A DNA stretch of 53,868 nucleotides from a bacterium (lineage in GTDB: Bacteria > Gemmatimonadota > Glassbacteria > GWA2-58-10). The DNA lies in assembly GCA_021372515.1 (NCBI GenBank), contig JAJFUG010000005.1, forward strand, positions 1-53,868, written 5' to 3'. Below the pieces are notes generated by a model. It was not told the origin of the DNA. It ran no database searches and worked only from the letters and a program-made list of their open reading frames with translations. Positions within the stretch are counted from its first letter, which is position 1; each line of letters begins with the position of its first letter. Below, one piece after another: positions 1-9,162 of this stretch. The position numbers and the translations under genes are program-made.

Positions 1-813
<813 letters not shown>

Positions 814-902
814 CGTTTTTCCTCGGCTGACTTCCGTTCGGCAGCCGGCCCGTGGTCGGGCCGGCCGTGCGTGAAATCGGTCCCCGGGCGCCGCCGGAGC
901 GT

Positions 903-1505
903 TCAGCCGCGGCATTCCCGGTAAAGGTCGTTTTCCTGAATGTAGCGCGCCACCGGCTCAGGCACCAGGTAGCGTAGCGAACCACCCTGCGCGCTGAGCG
1001 AGCGCACGAGGGTGGAAGAGATATCGATCAGCGGCATGCGGACCCATTCGACCCGCAGGTCCGGCATCTTGCGCTCGACCACCTGGCGGGCCTGCTCCGT
1101 GCCTGGCCGCTCCAGGCCGGCGATCCGGCAGGCCGCGGTGATCCGGCGCCAGTCTTTCCAGGTGTCGAAATCGACCAGGTTGTCGGCACCCACCACAAGA
1201 TAGAGTTCATCCTCGGCTGCCAAGCGGGCACGCACCGCGCACACCGTGTCCACGGTGAACGAGGCCCCCCCGCGCTCGAGTTCATCCAGCAGGATGTCGA
1301 AACGGGGGTTGCCCTTTATCGCCAGGCGGAGCATGTTCACCCGATGAGCGGATTCGCTGATATTCCGGGTGAACTTGTGGGGCGGAGCGGCCGCCGGGAC
1401 GAACAGCACGCGGTCCAGGCGAAGGCTTTCGGCCGTGCACTCCGCGCCGATAAGGTGCCCGAGGTGCACCGGGTCAAATGTGCCGCCGATCAGGGCGATC
1501 CGCAC
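903..1505 (-). CDS. nadD: Nicotinate-nucleotide adenylyltransferase NadD
   Basis: The enzyme joins nicotinate mononucleotide and ATP to make deamido-NAD in NAD biosynthesis (cytoplasm). The 200-residue length fits the family. The N-terminus [17 protein letters not shown] carries the nucleotidyltransferase GxFxPxHxGH motif, and ISSTLVRS near residue 170 is the ISSTxxR phosphate-binding motif. It lies 19 bp after the BamD-like gene and 89 bp before secA on the same strand, so it is probably co-transcribed with them. Many bacteria put nadD next to obgE/rsfS; neither is seen here. Confidence 0.95.
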   Translation of the reverse strand: MRIALIGGTFDPVHLGHLIGAECTAESLRLDRVLFVPAAAPPHKFTRNISESAHRVNMLRLAIKGNPRFDILLDELERGGASFTVDTVCAVRARLAAEDELYLVVGADNLVDFDTWKDWRRITAACRIAGLERPGTEQARQVVERKMPDLRVEWVRMPLIDISSTLVRSLSAQGGSLRYLVPEPVARYIQENDLYRECRG

Positions 1506-1524
1506 CGCGCGTCCCTCCGCTTGC

Positions 1525-2370
1525 TCAGTTGGGTGAGTTGGGTGCGGTGGTCGTATCCGACGGGGCGCTGTCCTCGGGCTGGCCCCTGGGGGTAGCGGGC
1601 GTGGTCGAGACAGCCCCGCCGCTCAGCGGCTCCTCGGTCTGGCCGCAAATCAGCTTGCTGTACTCGTTGTCCGGGAATTCGGCGCACAGACGGTCGCGGG
1701 CATCCTTGGCATCGTCCGGATACCCCATCCGCCGGCTCGAAATGTACAGGTGGTAGAGCGCCGCCGGCACCACCGACGCACTCGGATAGGCCTCCAGCAC
1801 GCTTTTCAGATAGATGATGGCCGAGTCGTACAGCTTCGCGTCGAAATAGAACTTGGCCGTATGGTATTCTTTCTGGGCCAGACGGTCCTTGAGCAGGACC
1901 TCGTGCGCCTTGGCCGTATCGGCGTACTCGGTGTTCGGGTACTTGGAGAGCAGGTTCTCGATCGTCTCCATGGCCTTGAGCGTCTCGGTCTGGTCGCGCT
2001 CGAAACGACGGCTCTGCTTTTCGTAGCTCAGGGCGGCCTTGAACAGCGCCACGTCGGCGAAACGGCCCTGGGGGAACTCACGGTTCAGGCGTTCGAACTC
2101 ATCCGCCGCCAGCACGTAATCCTCGTTCAGGAAATACGAATCGGCCAGGTAATAGCGGGCGTGCTCCACCAGGTCGCTGCCGGGGTACTTGTAGATGATC
2201 TGCTTGAGTGCGTCTATCGCCTTGGAATAATCCTCTTTCTGATACAGGTCGTAAGCATTCTCGTACTCACCCTCCGGCGTGGGCGCATACTGGCGCTTGG
2301 CCCCGCAACCGGCCAGTGAGGCCAGCAGGGCGCAGAGGGCTATCGATCCAAAAAGCCGGTCCATCCTCAT
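1525..2370 (-). CDS. bamD: BamD-like outer-membrane assembly lipoprotein (TPR)
   Basis: A 281-residue lipoprotein with signal peptide and lipobox LAGC (Cys22 from the first ATG). It is followed by about five TPR-like helical repeats, for example the segments around YDLYQKEDYSKAIDALKQII and YYLADSYFLNEDYVLAADEF. Length, lipobox and repeat register match BamD, the periplasmic lipoprotein of the BAM complex that inserts beta-barrels. The C-terminal 35 residues are low-complexity (Pro/Thr/Ser). Two ATGs six bases apart (2370 and 2364) both have a purine-rich site upstream, so the start is uncertain by two codons. It sits between another TPR lipoprotein and nadD. It could be a generic TPR lipoprotein (YbgF/CpoB-like), but BamD fits best. 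Confidence 0.8.
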   Translation of the reverse strand: MRMDRLFGSIALCALLASLAGCGAKRQYAPTPEGEYENAYDLYQKEDYSKAIDALKQIIYKYPGSDLVEHARYYLADSYFLNEDYVLAADEFERLNREFPQGRFADVALFKAALSYEKQSRRFERDQTETLKAMETIENLLSKYPNTEYADTAKAHEVLLKDRLAQKEYHTAKFYFDAKLYDSAIIYLKSVLEAYPSASVVPAALYHLYISSRRMGYPDDAKDARDRLCAEFPDNEYSKLICGQTEEPLSGGAVSTTPATPRGQPEDSAPSDTTTAPNSPN

Positions 2371-2413
2371 CCTTTTCCCCTTCCGTTAACCATCCCACGG
2401 CTCGCGGGCGCGA

Positions 2414-3343
2414 TCATTCCGCCTTTTTCTTCGTGTCTATTTCAAGTATCCGTCGACGGGCCAGGTCGGCGATGCGTTCCTTGTAGTAATAGCGGTTGAG
2501 CTTTAGCACCTGGCGGTAGGCTGCGCGCGCCTCCTCGAAGCTCTCCTGTTTCAGCAGGATCTCGCCGCGCAGGAAATAGGCGTCATCCACGTAGTGCTGC
2601 GGCTGCCCTGAATCGATTATCTGGTCCACATAGTACAGCGCCTGGTCCAGTTCCTCTTTCTCGAACAGCTCCGAGGCCAGCGGCCAGCAGCAGTTGCCGC
2701 GGTGCCAGAGCGCCTCGGGGGCGTGCGGGTCCTGCGGGTAGACTGTCAGGAACTGGTCGAAATAGAGGAACGCGTTGGACCAGTCCTGCTGCTTCTCATA
2801 GCACTCGGCCAGATGGAACAGGTACAGCGGCCGGTTCTCCAGGCTCAACTCCAGCGGCAGCCCGCGCTGAAAATAGCCTATCGCCTGCGAGTAATCCCCC
2901 GCCGCGTAATAGAACTCGGCCAGATCGAAAAAATACGGCCCCAGGCTGTAGTTCGGAGCGATACGGAGGATTTCCTCCAGGGCCTTGACCTTGGTGGCGT
3001 TGTCCCCGGCCTGGCCCCGCTCGATTGCGATCTGGAAATAATCCAGCAGCACCGAGGAGTCGGGCTCGGCGTCCAGGGTGCTGAAATAGCGGTCCAGGTA
3101 GCTCTTGGCCTGGAAGAAATCGCTCTTCTTGACGTACACCTTGCCGATCTTGCGCACCAGCTCCGGAGTGACCCCGCGGATACGCTGGGCCATCAGGTAC
3201 TCGGCCAGGGCGTCATCGTAGGAGCCGCTCAACATGTACTTGTCGCCGCGCCGCTCGTGGTCGGCCGACCCGTCCCCGCAGGCGACAGCGCCCAGCCCGA
3301 GGCAAACGGCGAGAGTGATGAGGAGCCTGCTGATCCATTGCAT
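2414..3343 (-). CDS. TPR-repeat lipoprotein
   Basis: A 309-residue protein with signal peptide and lipobox AVAC (Cys22), so probably anchored in the outer or inner membrane facing the periplasm. The body is a run of TPR-like repeats (SGSYDDALAEYLMAQ, AGDYSQAIGYFQRGL, QQDWSNAFLYFDQFLTVYP, QESFEEARAAYRQVLKL). It is the first gene of the minus-strand set with the BamD-like gene 43 bp downstream, and its promoter probably lies at 3425-3453. An envelope-assembly scaffold role is inferred only from repeat type and neighbour. Confidence 0.8.
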   Translation of the reverse strand: MQWISRLLITLAVCLGLGAVACGDGSADHERRGDKYMLSGSYDDALAEYLMAQRIRGVTPELVRKIGKVYVKKSDFFQAKSYLDRYFSTLDAEPDSSVLLDYFQIAIERGQAGDNATKVKALEEILRIAPNYSLGPYFFDLAEFYYAAGDYSQAIGYFQRGLPLELSLENRPLYLFHLAECYEKQQDWSNAFLYFDQFLTVYPQDPHAPEALWHRGNCCWPLASELFEKEELDQALYYVDQIIDSGQPQHYVDDAYFLRGEILLKQESFEEARAAYRQVLKLNRYYYKERIADLARRRILEIDTKKKAE

Positions 3344-3424
3344 CCGTTCCGTCCCCGGCCTTTGGTTACGCTGTCCGCCCCGGAGTGTCCCAAGCAGTGT
3401 ACGGCGCTTGGAGCGGCAAAATAA

Positions 3425-3453
3425 AAGCTAACCTCCGACAGGAGAAGTGTCAA
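3425..3453 (-). promoter_or_regulatory. Candidate sigma70-type promoter for the TPR/bamD/nadD/secA set
   Basis: On the minus strand a perfect TTGACA (3453-3448) is followed after 17 bases by TAGCTT (3430-3425), a weak -10. It lies 80-110 bp upstream of the first gene of the set at 3343. The -35 is convincing, the -10 less so. Confidence 0.4.
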
Positions 3454-3539
3454 CGCTTTTAATTCCGCAAGCGCCGTGGCTTGCGGCTTTGCGCCCGCCG
3501 GAGGGCCGCGCCGGGCGGCCCGCGGCAGTGTCGGCGGCC

Positions 3540-3568
3540 TTGACAGCCGCCGGGGCCGGGTTCATAAT
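3540..3568 (+). promoter_or_regulatory. Promoter for the anti-sigma-like gene
   Basis: TTGACA at 3540-3545, a 17-base spacer and CATAAT at 3563-3568 (5 of 6) give a near-consensus housekeeping promoter. The predicted start of transcription is around 3575, about 60 bases before the ATG at 3634. The 290-bp gap 3344-3633 also holds a hairpin (CCGCAAGC / GCTTGCGG at 3465-3486). Confidence 0.65.
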
Positions 3569-3633
3569 ATAGCCGACCCGCGGCCACATTGTGAACATCG
3601 CACCGGAACAGTCAGCCAGAAAGCGTCCCCGCG

Positions 3634-4761
3634 ATGCCCGATACCTGTCCGGAACTGAAAGGCCTGCTCGCCCAGGTGGAGGGCCGCGACATCCCCTCCG
3701 ACCTGCGCGCCCCCATCGAGGCCCACCTGGAAAGCTGCCACGCCTGCCGGGCCGATTTCAACCGTTTCCTCAAGATCGGCAACATCCTGCAGCGTACGGT
3801 CTACGGCAACCCGAACGAGGACAGGTACATCAGTTACCTCAGCCACCTGACCGGCAGGCGCATGCGCTGGAGTTCCATCCCCCGTACCTGCAAGCCGCCC
3901 GAGAAAGACCGCCGCATGCTGTTTCTTCTGCTCAAGGTCTTCATCGGCTTCCTGGTGGCCGCGGCCGCCGGGGCCTCGCTGGCGGTGATCCTGGGGCGTA
4001 CCGGCATGCTGGGCCGCAAAACGGAAATCGTGCAGGTCGACTCGCTCGACGCCCCGGCCGGACCGTTCCGTATCGCCGGGAGCCAGGAAACGGACAGCGC
4101 CGTGGCGGTCACGGCAGCTCCGTCCGACACCTCTTTCCCGCTGCCGGATTCGGTCAGCCCGGGCCGGGTGCTGGAGGCGCTCAACAGCCGGACCGAGCGC
4201 GATAGCGGCCTCGCCCCCGCCGACTCGGCCGGTCTCAAGGCCATGCAGGCCGAACTGGGGGCGCTGCGCGACGCCCTGAGCCGTAACCCGCGCGACGCCG
4301 ACCTTCAGCGGCGCACGGTGGAAAAGTCGCGCCAGGTGCTGGAGGAGAAACGCCGCCTGGGGCTGAGCGCCCAGGTGAAAGATTACTACAACCTGGGCTG
4401 GGCTCACTACCAGGGCCATGAGTTCCGCCAGGCCTTGCTGGTCACGGCAGACGGCCTTCAGAGCGTGAAAATCGGCCCCACGGAATATCTGCACTACCTG
4501 AAAGCCATGAGCCACTACCAACTGGCCAGCCGTCTGCTCAACCCCCTGCCGGCCGACACCTCCTCGAATGACGGGGCCCGGGTGAAAGGCGCGGTGCTGC
4601 GCTCGCAACTGGATGCGGATGCCCGCCGTCAGGCGGTGGGCGAGCTGCGGCGCGCCAGCGAGGAATTCAGCGCCATGCTGGGACGGCCCGAGCTGGAACC
4701 GGTGGCCCGCGGCTGGATATTGAAACTCAACGATCAGATCGCCGCTGTCACCACCCCCTGA
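3634..4761 (+). CDS. Zinc-finger (anti-sigma-like) single-pass membrane protein with C-terminal helical repeats
   Basis: A 375-residue protein. The N-terminus has the HxxxCxxC zinc-binding arrangement of anti-sigma factors (His31, Cys35, Cys38, with Cys5 upstream). A hydrophobic segment at about residues 95-121 (MLFLLLKVFIGFLVAAAAG onward) is a single membrane pass. The remainder is Pro/Ser/Asp-rich linker and then helical, TPR-like sequence (residues 245-375, around YYNLGWAHYQGHEFRQALLV). This is the layout of zf-HC2 transmembrane regulators, which hold a sigma factor in the cytoplasm while sensing outside. No sigma factor gene is adjacent, so partner and signal are unknown. A good promoter at 3540-3568 precedes it. 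Confidence 0.7.
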   Translation: MPDTCPELKGLLAQVEGRDIPSDLRAPIEAHLESCHACRADFNRFLKIGNILQRTVYGNPNEDRYISYLSHLTGRRMRWSSIPRTCKPPEKDRRMLFLLLKVFIGFLVAAAAGASLAVILGRTGMLGRKTEIVQVDSLDAPAGPFRIAGSQETDSAVAVTAAPSDTSFPLPDSVSPGRVLEALNSRTERDSGLAPADSAGLKAMQAELGALRDALSRNPRDADLQRRTVEKSRQVLEEKRRLGLSAQVKDYYNLGWAHYQGHEFRQALLVTADGLQSVKIGPTEYLHYLKAMSHYQLASRLLNPLPADTSSNDGARVKGAVLRSQLDADARRQAVGELRRASEEFSAMLGRPELEPVARGWILKLNDQIAAVTTP

Positions 4762-4821
4762 TCCCCCTGCGGCTTACATCCGGCTTGCCTTTTTTGTTCC
4801 AGGCTGTTATTTATTCCAACC

Positions 4822-5535
4822 TTGAAAACCGGCATTGTTTTGTCAGAGAAAGGATACCATCACCCGGTGCAGGACACGGTGTTCGAAAGATGGCGCGCGC
4901 GAGTGGAGCGCGGCCTGGCTCGTCTGGCTGGCAACGGCGGCCCGGCGGCCCAGCGGCAGCGGTTCGGGGAGTCCCTCGATCAGTCGCGCCGCCTGGCGGT
5001 GCTCGAGACCCCGCTGGCCCGGCTGTTCAACGGCCTGGGCGAGCTGAGCCTGAGCACCGGTTTCCAGGTGCTGGCCCTGATTTTGTTCCGCCGCGCCCGC
5101 GGCCTCGACCCGCGTGACCCGTTGCCGGTGGTGAACGTCTCAAGGGCCCGGCTCAGCCTGGCCAACCGGTTCCTGCTGCGCGCGCCGGCCAGCGGTGCGG
5201 TGGCCTACAACCTGGGGCTGGGACGGGAAGACCTTGACACGCTGCTCGGAAGGGCGCGCCTGCCCGAGGCCCGCCTGGTCGAGGCCACGGTGCTCAAGCG
5301 CCGCATCGAGGACCGTCTGGAGCTGTGGAAAGACATCCAGTCCGGCGAGGTCAAACCCGCCGAGGTACGAGAGATACTGCGCGGCGAGGACCGCGAGCTG
5401 CGTCCGGTGCTGACCGGCAAGCTGCCCAGCCTGACTGAACTCGAAAAGCTCGAACCGGCGCGAACCGGTTTCTATTACCGTCAGTACCGCGAGCGGCAGA
5501 AACAACACAGGGAGCGCCGTCCGGGACAACGATAG
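4822..5535 (+). CDS. Conserved-looking protein of unknown function
   Basis: A 237-residue soluble, highly charged protein that I do not recognise. It is predicted mostly helical (FERWRARVERGLARLAGNG, LVEATVLKRRIEDRLELWKD) with a basic C-terminal tail (RQYRERQKQHRERRPGQR). It has no signal peptide or clear membrane segment. The longest reading starts at a TTG at 4822; an in-frame GTG at 4867 follows AGAGAAAGG by 13 bases and may be the real start. It lies 60 bp after the anti-sigma-like gene on the same strand and ends just before a strong terminator, so the two probably form a two-gene unit. Confidence 0.65.
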   Translation: MKTGIVLSEKGYHHPVQDTVFERWRARVERGLARLAGNGGPAAQRQRFGESLDQSRRLAVLETPLARLFNGLGELSLSTGFQVLALILFRRARGLDPRDPLPVVNVSRARLSLANRFLLRAPASGAVAYNLGLGREDLDTLLGRARLPEARLVEATVLKRRIEDRLELWKDIQSGEVKPAEVREILRGEDRELRPVLTGKLPSLTELEKLEPARTGFYYRQYRERQKQHRERRPGQR

Positions 5536-5570
5536 CCACCTCATCTTAACAGAATCGGGGTATCGTGACG

Positions 5571-5602
5571 GGCGGCCGGGGGGCCGCCTTTTTTCTTTTT
5601 CG
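5571..5602 (+). terminator. Rho-independent terminator after the unknown gene
   Basis: GGCGGCC (5571-5577) pairs with GGCCGCC (5582-5588) around a four-G loop and is followed by TTTTTTCTTTTT. It closes the 3634-5535 transcription unit. Confidence 0.85.
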
Positions 5603-5863
5603 GGAGTCGGAGGCCGTTTCCGAGGTGGAAACCCTCCGCGAAACGCAGAGAAAACCGGGCCTGCCAAGCGTTCAACGACAGACTCAGGAGGGCTTACTGC
5701 TTTCAGACCATGAATTTGCACAATCGGCTCATTTTCAGTATCTTTAAGGGCTGCCGACGGTAGATCACCTGTCCGAGTGCAGTCCTCCACGAGAAAATGA
5801 CTGAAATCAAGCGGCTCAAAGATTGAGCTTCAACCTTGAATCCCAAGCAACGAGGAGGTGTAA
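5603..5863 (+). promoter_or_regulatory. Leader region of pckG with a weak candidate promoter
   Basis: This 260-bp non-coding stretch before PEP carboxykinase holds one plausible promoter: TTGCAC at 5716-5721, a 17-base spacer, and TATCTT at 5739-5744. The match is modest. No riboswitch or operator stands out. The translation start at 5864 is marked by the strong site GAGGAGG at 5852-5858. Confidence 0.35.
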
Positions 5864-7672
5864 TTGTCTGCCCCCACCAAACACAAGAAGCTGTTGTCCT
5901 GGGTGGATGAAATAGCGCGGATGACCCGCCCCGACCGGATCGAGTGGTGTGACGGCTCTCAGGCGGAGTACGACCGTCTGACCAAACTGATGACCGACGG
6001 CGGGCTGGCCGTGCGCCTGAACCCGGAAAAGCGCCCTGACAGCATACTGTTCCGCTCGGACGCCTCGGACGTGGCCCGGGTGGAAAACCGCACCTACATC
6101 GCCTCCCGCACCAAGGAGGAGGCCGGCCCGACCAACAACTGGATCGACCCGGTGGAGCTCAAGGCCACCCTGCGCGGGCTGTACGAGGGCTGCATGGCCG
6201 GCCGCACCCTGTACGTGATCCCGTTCTCCATGGGGCCGATCGGCTCGCATATCGCCAAGATCGGGGTGGAGATCACCGATTCGCCCTACGTGGTGGTGAA
6301 CATGCACATCATGACCCGCGTGGGCGACTCGGTGCTGAAAGCGTTGGGTGCGGACGGTGAGTTCATCCCCTGCCTGCACTCGGTGGGCAAGCCGCTGGCC
6401 CCGGGGGAGTCGGACGGCGCGAAATGGCCCTGCGCCCCGCTGGACCGCAAGTACATCTCGCATTTCCCGGAGGAGCGCACGATCTGGTCCTACGGCTCGG
6501 GCTACGGCGGCAACGCACTGCTGGGCAAGAAATGCCTGGCTCTGCGCATCGCCTCGGTCGTGGCGCGCGATGAGGGCTGGCTGGCCGAGCACATGCTGAT
6601 CCTGGGGATCACCAACCCCGAGGGCCGCAAGAAATACATCGCCGCGGCGTTCCCCTCGGCCTGCGGCAAGACCAACCTGGCCATGCTCATCCCGAGCATC
6701 CCGGGCTGGAAAGTGGAGACCGTGGGCGATGACATCGCCTGGATGCGGTTCGGCGCGGATGGCCGCCTGTACGCGATCAACCCGGAGACCGGCTTCTTCG
6801 GCGTGGCCCCCGGCACCTCGATGGACTCCAACCCCAACGCCATGCTCTCGGTCCAGCGCGACACGATCTACACCAATGTCGCCCTGACCGCGGACAAGGA
6901 TGTCTGGTGGGAGGGCATCGGGCACCCGGCGCCGGGCAAGCTGATCGACTGGACCGGCCAGGAATGGGAAGCCGGAGTCAGCGAAAAGCCCGCCGCGCAC
7001 CCCAACGCGCGTTTCACCGCCCGGGCGGCGGGCTGCCCGGTGATCGACCCGGCCTGGGAGGACCCGGCCGGCGTGCCGATCAGCGCGATCCTGTTCGGGG
7101 GACGGCGTCCCGGGGTGGTCCCCCTGGTGCACCAGGCCCGCTCCTGGACCCACGGCGTGTTCATGGGTTCGATTGTCGGCTCCGAGATCACCTCGGCCGC
7201 GCTCGACCTGAAAGCCGGCACGGTGCGGCGCGACCCGTTCGCCATGCTGCCGTTCTGCGGCTACAACATGGGCGACTATTTCCGCCATTGGCTGAAAATC
7301 GGCGGCATGACCAGCGCCGACAAGCTGCCCTCGATTTTCTTCGTCAACTGGTTCCGCAAGGCCGCGGATGGCCGCTGGCTCTGGCCGGGCTACGGCGAGA
7401 ACAGCCGCGTGCTCAAGTGGGTGTTCGAGCGTTGCGATGGCAACGGGGCGGCCCAGGAGACGCCCATCGGCTGGCTGCCGGCCGCTGGAGCGATCGAGCC
7501 GCCCGCCGGGGTGAGCCGCGAGGACATGGCCGAGCTGCTGAAAGTGGACCGCGAGGGCTGGCTGCGCGAGATCGATTCGGTCCGCAGCGAGCACTACCCG
7601 AAATTCGGCGCCAAGCTGCCCGCCGAGTTGCTCACCGAGCTGGACAGCCTGGAGAAGCGGCTCAAAGCCTGA
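5864..7672 (+). CDS. pckG: Phosphoenolpyruvate carboxykinase (GTP)
   Basis: This enzyme converts oxaloacetate plus GTP to phosphoenolpyruvate, CO2 and GDP, the entry step of gluconeogenesis in the cytoplasm. The 602-residue length fits the GTP-dependent family. The kinase loop FPSACGKTN lies at about residues 263-271, and other family segments are [32 protein letters not shown]-type (here [14 protein letters not shown]) and [15 protein letters not shown]. The start is TTG at 5864, five bases after GAGGAGG, with no better ATG. The gene is monocistronic between the 5571 terminator and the 7695 hairpin. It indicates growth on acids, amino acids or similar substrates. Confidence 0.97.
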   Translation: MSAPTKHKKLLSWVDEIARMTRPDRIEWCDGSQAEYDRLTKLMTDGGLAVRLNPEKRPDSILFRSDASDVARVENRTYIASRTKEEAGPTNNWIDPVELKATLRGLYEGCMAGRTLYVIPFSMGPIGSHIAKIGVEITDSPYVVVNMHIMTRVGDSVLKALGADGEFIPCLHSVGKPLAPGESDGAKWPCAPLDRKYISHFPEERTIWSYGSGYGGNALLGKKCLALRIASVVARDEGWLAEHMLILGITNPEGRKKYIAAAFPSACGKTNLAMLIPSIPGWKVETVGDDIAWMRFGADGRLYAINPETGFFGVAPGTSMDSNPNAMLSVQRDTIYTNVALTADKDVWWEGIGHPAPGKLIDWTGQEWEAGVSEKPAAHPNARFTARAAGCPVIDPAWEDPAGVPISAILFGGRRPGVVPLVHQARSWTHGVFMGSIVGSEITSAALDLKAGTVRRDPFAMLPFCGYNMGDYFRHWLKIGGMTSADKLPSIFFVNWFRKAADGRWLWPGYGENSRVLKWVFERCDGNGAAQETPIGWLPAAGAIEPPAGVSREDMAELLKVDREGWLREIDSVRSEHYPKFGAKLPAELLTELDSLEKRLKA

Positions 7673-7694
7673 GCTTTACTTGGATGACGATAAA

Positions 7695-7727
7695 AAGTAG
7701 GGGCGGGTTTTTAACCCGCCCCTACTT
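7695..7727. repeat. Perfect 15-bp palindromic hairpin (GTAGGGGCGG family)
   Basis: AAGTAGGGGCGGGTT at 7695-7709 pairs perfectly with AACCCGCCCCTACTT at 7713-7727 around TTT. It can act as a terminator after pckG, although the following CTTGTTTCG is a poor T-tract. The GTAGGGG...CCCCTAC ends mark a dispersed palindromic repeat type, also seen at 42140-42191. Confidence 0.75.
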
Positions 7728-7750
7728 GTTTCGAGGAAGGGATTGAACCT

Positions 7751-7777
7751 GTAGAGGCAGGCCCCTGTGCCTGTCTC
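7751..7777. repeat. Second, imperfect GTAGAGGCAGG-type hairpin
   Basis: GAGGCAGGC pairs with GCCTGTCTC (8 of 9) around CCCTGT. It begins with GTAG like its neighbour 40 bp upstream and probably belongs to the same repeat superfamily. Its position fits the 3' end of both converging transcripts (pckG and the minus-strand lipoprotein). Confidence 0.55.
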
Positions 7778-7807
7778 CACCTGTATCCACCCGTCGGAAA
7801 ACTGATA

Positions 7808-8326
7808 TTATCTCCCCATTTCTTCAACTGTTACGTTAACTCCGGGCACCGACGAAGTAATCTTCACCGTTTCCTCAGTAGAACCATCAATCGTCACCTG
7901 AATCTGATCGCTTTCTGTGGGGACCAGACTTGTACTTTGTTTGACAAGTTCAACGGAAACACTTTCCGGCCTGAGATTGTACCAGGAACCGGTTGCAGCG
8001 TCGACAACGACTCCGACAAGACCGGTCAGGACAACATCCAGCACGATTATTCCAGCGCTGGCTGTCTTTCTGATCTCAATTTTCTTAGATTCATAACCTT
8101 CTTTTGAGAAAGTCAAAACATAATTTTTGTTCCGCGCCAACTCCAGCGAGGTCGGCGTAGTCTGCTCCATCCCGTCCGGTTGAATTGCCAACCTTGCGTC
8201 CGGGCTGCACATTACTGCAATATGCTGATTCGAGCCCTTAAAAATAACTCCACAACCAGCGCCAAAAACAATTACCACCATCATAACAGCACATGCAAAA
8301 GCATTAAGCGCGCCAATTGCTTTCAT
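7808..8326 (-). CDS. PEGA-like lipoprotein
   Basis: A 172-residue protein with signal peptide and lipobox ending at Cys25 (FGAGC). Residues 45-90 resemble a PEGA surface domain (TTPTSLELARNKNYVLTFSKEGY then KKIEIRK). A glycine/valine-rich hydrophobic stretch (IIVLDVVLTGLVGVVVDAATG) and a Val/Thr-rich tail follow. The same order occurs in small bacterial lipoproteins of unknown role. The gene and its upstream flank are clearly lower in GC than the surroundings, which could mean acquisition. An ATG preceded by GGGGAGGG sets the start. Function unknown. Confidence 0.75.
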   Translation of the reverse strand: MKAIGALNAFACAVMMVVIVFGAGCGVIFKGSNQHIAVMCSPDARLAIQPDGMEQTTPTSLELARNKNYVLTFSKEGYESKKIEIRKTASAGIIVLDVVLTGLVGVVVDAATGSWYNLRPESVSVELVKQSTSLVPTESDQIQVTIDGSTEETVKITSSVPGVNVTVEEMGR

Positions 8327-8575
8327 AAACCCTCCCCAATAATGTAAGACCCTTTACAGAAAAAGATTAAGGTTGGCACAGCACAGTTCAAACCTAATCA
8401 CAATAGACACGACATGTCAAGTTAAATGTTTTTTGAATAGTAAAGAACATGTTTTGATTTTTGCATTTGATTATAATTTATTATGTTATACCAATAATGA
8501 TTCTTTTTGTGGGCAATCCATTCTAAAGGAAACAGGTGGGAACCGCTGATTTGAGGTCCAAGTGTCGATTTTTTC

Positions 8576-8604
8576 TTTACAGCCCGCCGCCGCCGGTCTA
8601 TATT
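8576..8604 (+). promoter_or_regulatory. Strong candidate promoter for the small membrane-protein pair
   Basis: TTTACA (8576-8581), 17 bases, TATATT (8599-8604): both boxes match 5 of 6. The predicted start is about 8611, 37 bases before the ATG at 8648. The rest of the 321-bp gap 8327-8647 is AT-rich and shows nothing else I can identify. Confidence 0.7.
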
Positions 8605-8647
8605 CGATCAGACATTCGCCAATCCACGCCCTCTGGGAGATAAGCCG

Positions 8648-8965
8648 ATGAGCGCACCGTCCCCGGAACATGTCCAGGCCCCGAGCTATCCCGAGTGGTC
8701 ACGGGAGGACCTCGTGGCCTCAATCCTCGCCGCACTCAGCTATTTCAACATCCTGGGCGGAATGGCCCTGATGCTGCTGAACCAGTGGAGCGGCTACCTG
8801 CTCACGATAAACGCCGTGGCCTGTGCGGTCGGGATGTTCGTGATCATTGACCCCAAGCTCAAGCGGGTCAGCGAGGATTACGAGAAAAAGCAGAAAATGT
8901 ACCTCGCGGAGCTGGACAGTATCGTGGAGTGGGGTGAGGTCTCGAACCGGGAGGGCAAAGCCTGA
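8648..8965 (+). CDS. Small two-segment membrane protein
   Basis: A 105-residue protein of unknown function. Two hydrophobic segments (about residues 24-44, LVASILAALSYFNILGGMALM, and about 50-70, YLLTINAVACAVGMFVIID) are followed by a charged helical tail (RVSEDYEKKQKMYLAELDSIVEWGEV). The start has GGGAGA upstream. The stop codon overlaps the next start in TGATG, so the following 40-residue gene is translationally coupled. The pair has its own promoter (8576) and terminator (9123). Confidence 0.7.
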   Translation: MSAPSPEHVQAPSYPEWSREDLVASILAALSYFNILGGMALMLLNQWSGYLLTINAVACAVGMFVIIDPKLKRVSEDYEKKQKMYLAELDSIVEWGEVSNREGKA

Positions 8966-9087
8966 TGGACCTGGAGATACTCAAGCCGATCGGTCATCCC
9001 AGCCTGGGCGTGATAATCCCGCTGGCAGTGTTCCTGTTCGCCAGCCTGCTCACCTGGCTGCTCTACCGTCATTTTTCGAAACAATAG
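8965..9087 (+). CDS. 40-residue single-pass membrane microprotein
   Basis: Encodes 40 residues starting MDLEILKPIGHPSLG, with a membrane segment VIIPLAVFLFASLLTWLLY and a short basic tail RHFSKQ. The ATG shares bases with the TGA of the preceding gene (TGATG), and a GGGAGGG site lies 10-16 bases upstream. A canonical terminator begins 36 bp after the stop. Coupling and the shared unit suggest a two-component small membrane complex. Function unknown. Confidence 0.7.
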   Translation: MDLEILKPIGHPSLGVIIPLAVFLFASLLTWLLYRHFSKQ

Positions 9088-9122
9088 CCGCGCCGGGCAG
9101 TCCCGGTGTGGAACCGCTCTGG

Positions 9123-9162
9123 CAACAGCTCCCGGCCTCAGGCCGGGGGCTGTTGTTTTTTT
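9123..9162 (+). terminator. Rho-independent terminator of the microprotein unit
   Basis: A 15-bp stem (CAACAGCTCCCGGCC / GGCCGGGGGCTGTTG, one G-T wobble) with loop TCA is followed by TTTTTTT. Its right half overlaps the last codons of the convergent phosphatase gene. Confidence 0.9.

Noticed and set aside
5816-7594. 592-residue open frame on the minus strand opposite pckG
   Set aside because: Antisense shadow of a GC-rich gene. Translation has low-complexity His/Arg/Gly content and no ribosome site; the plus frame is a clear PEP carboxykinase.
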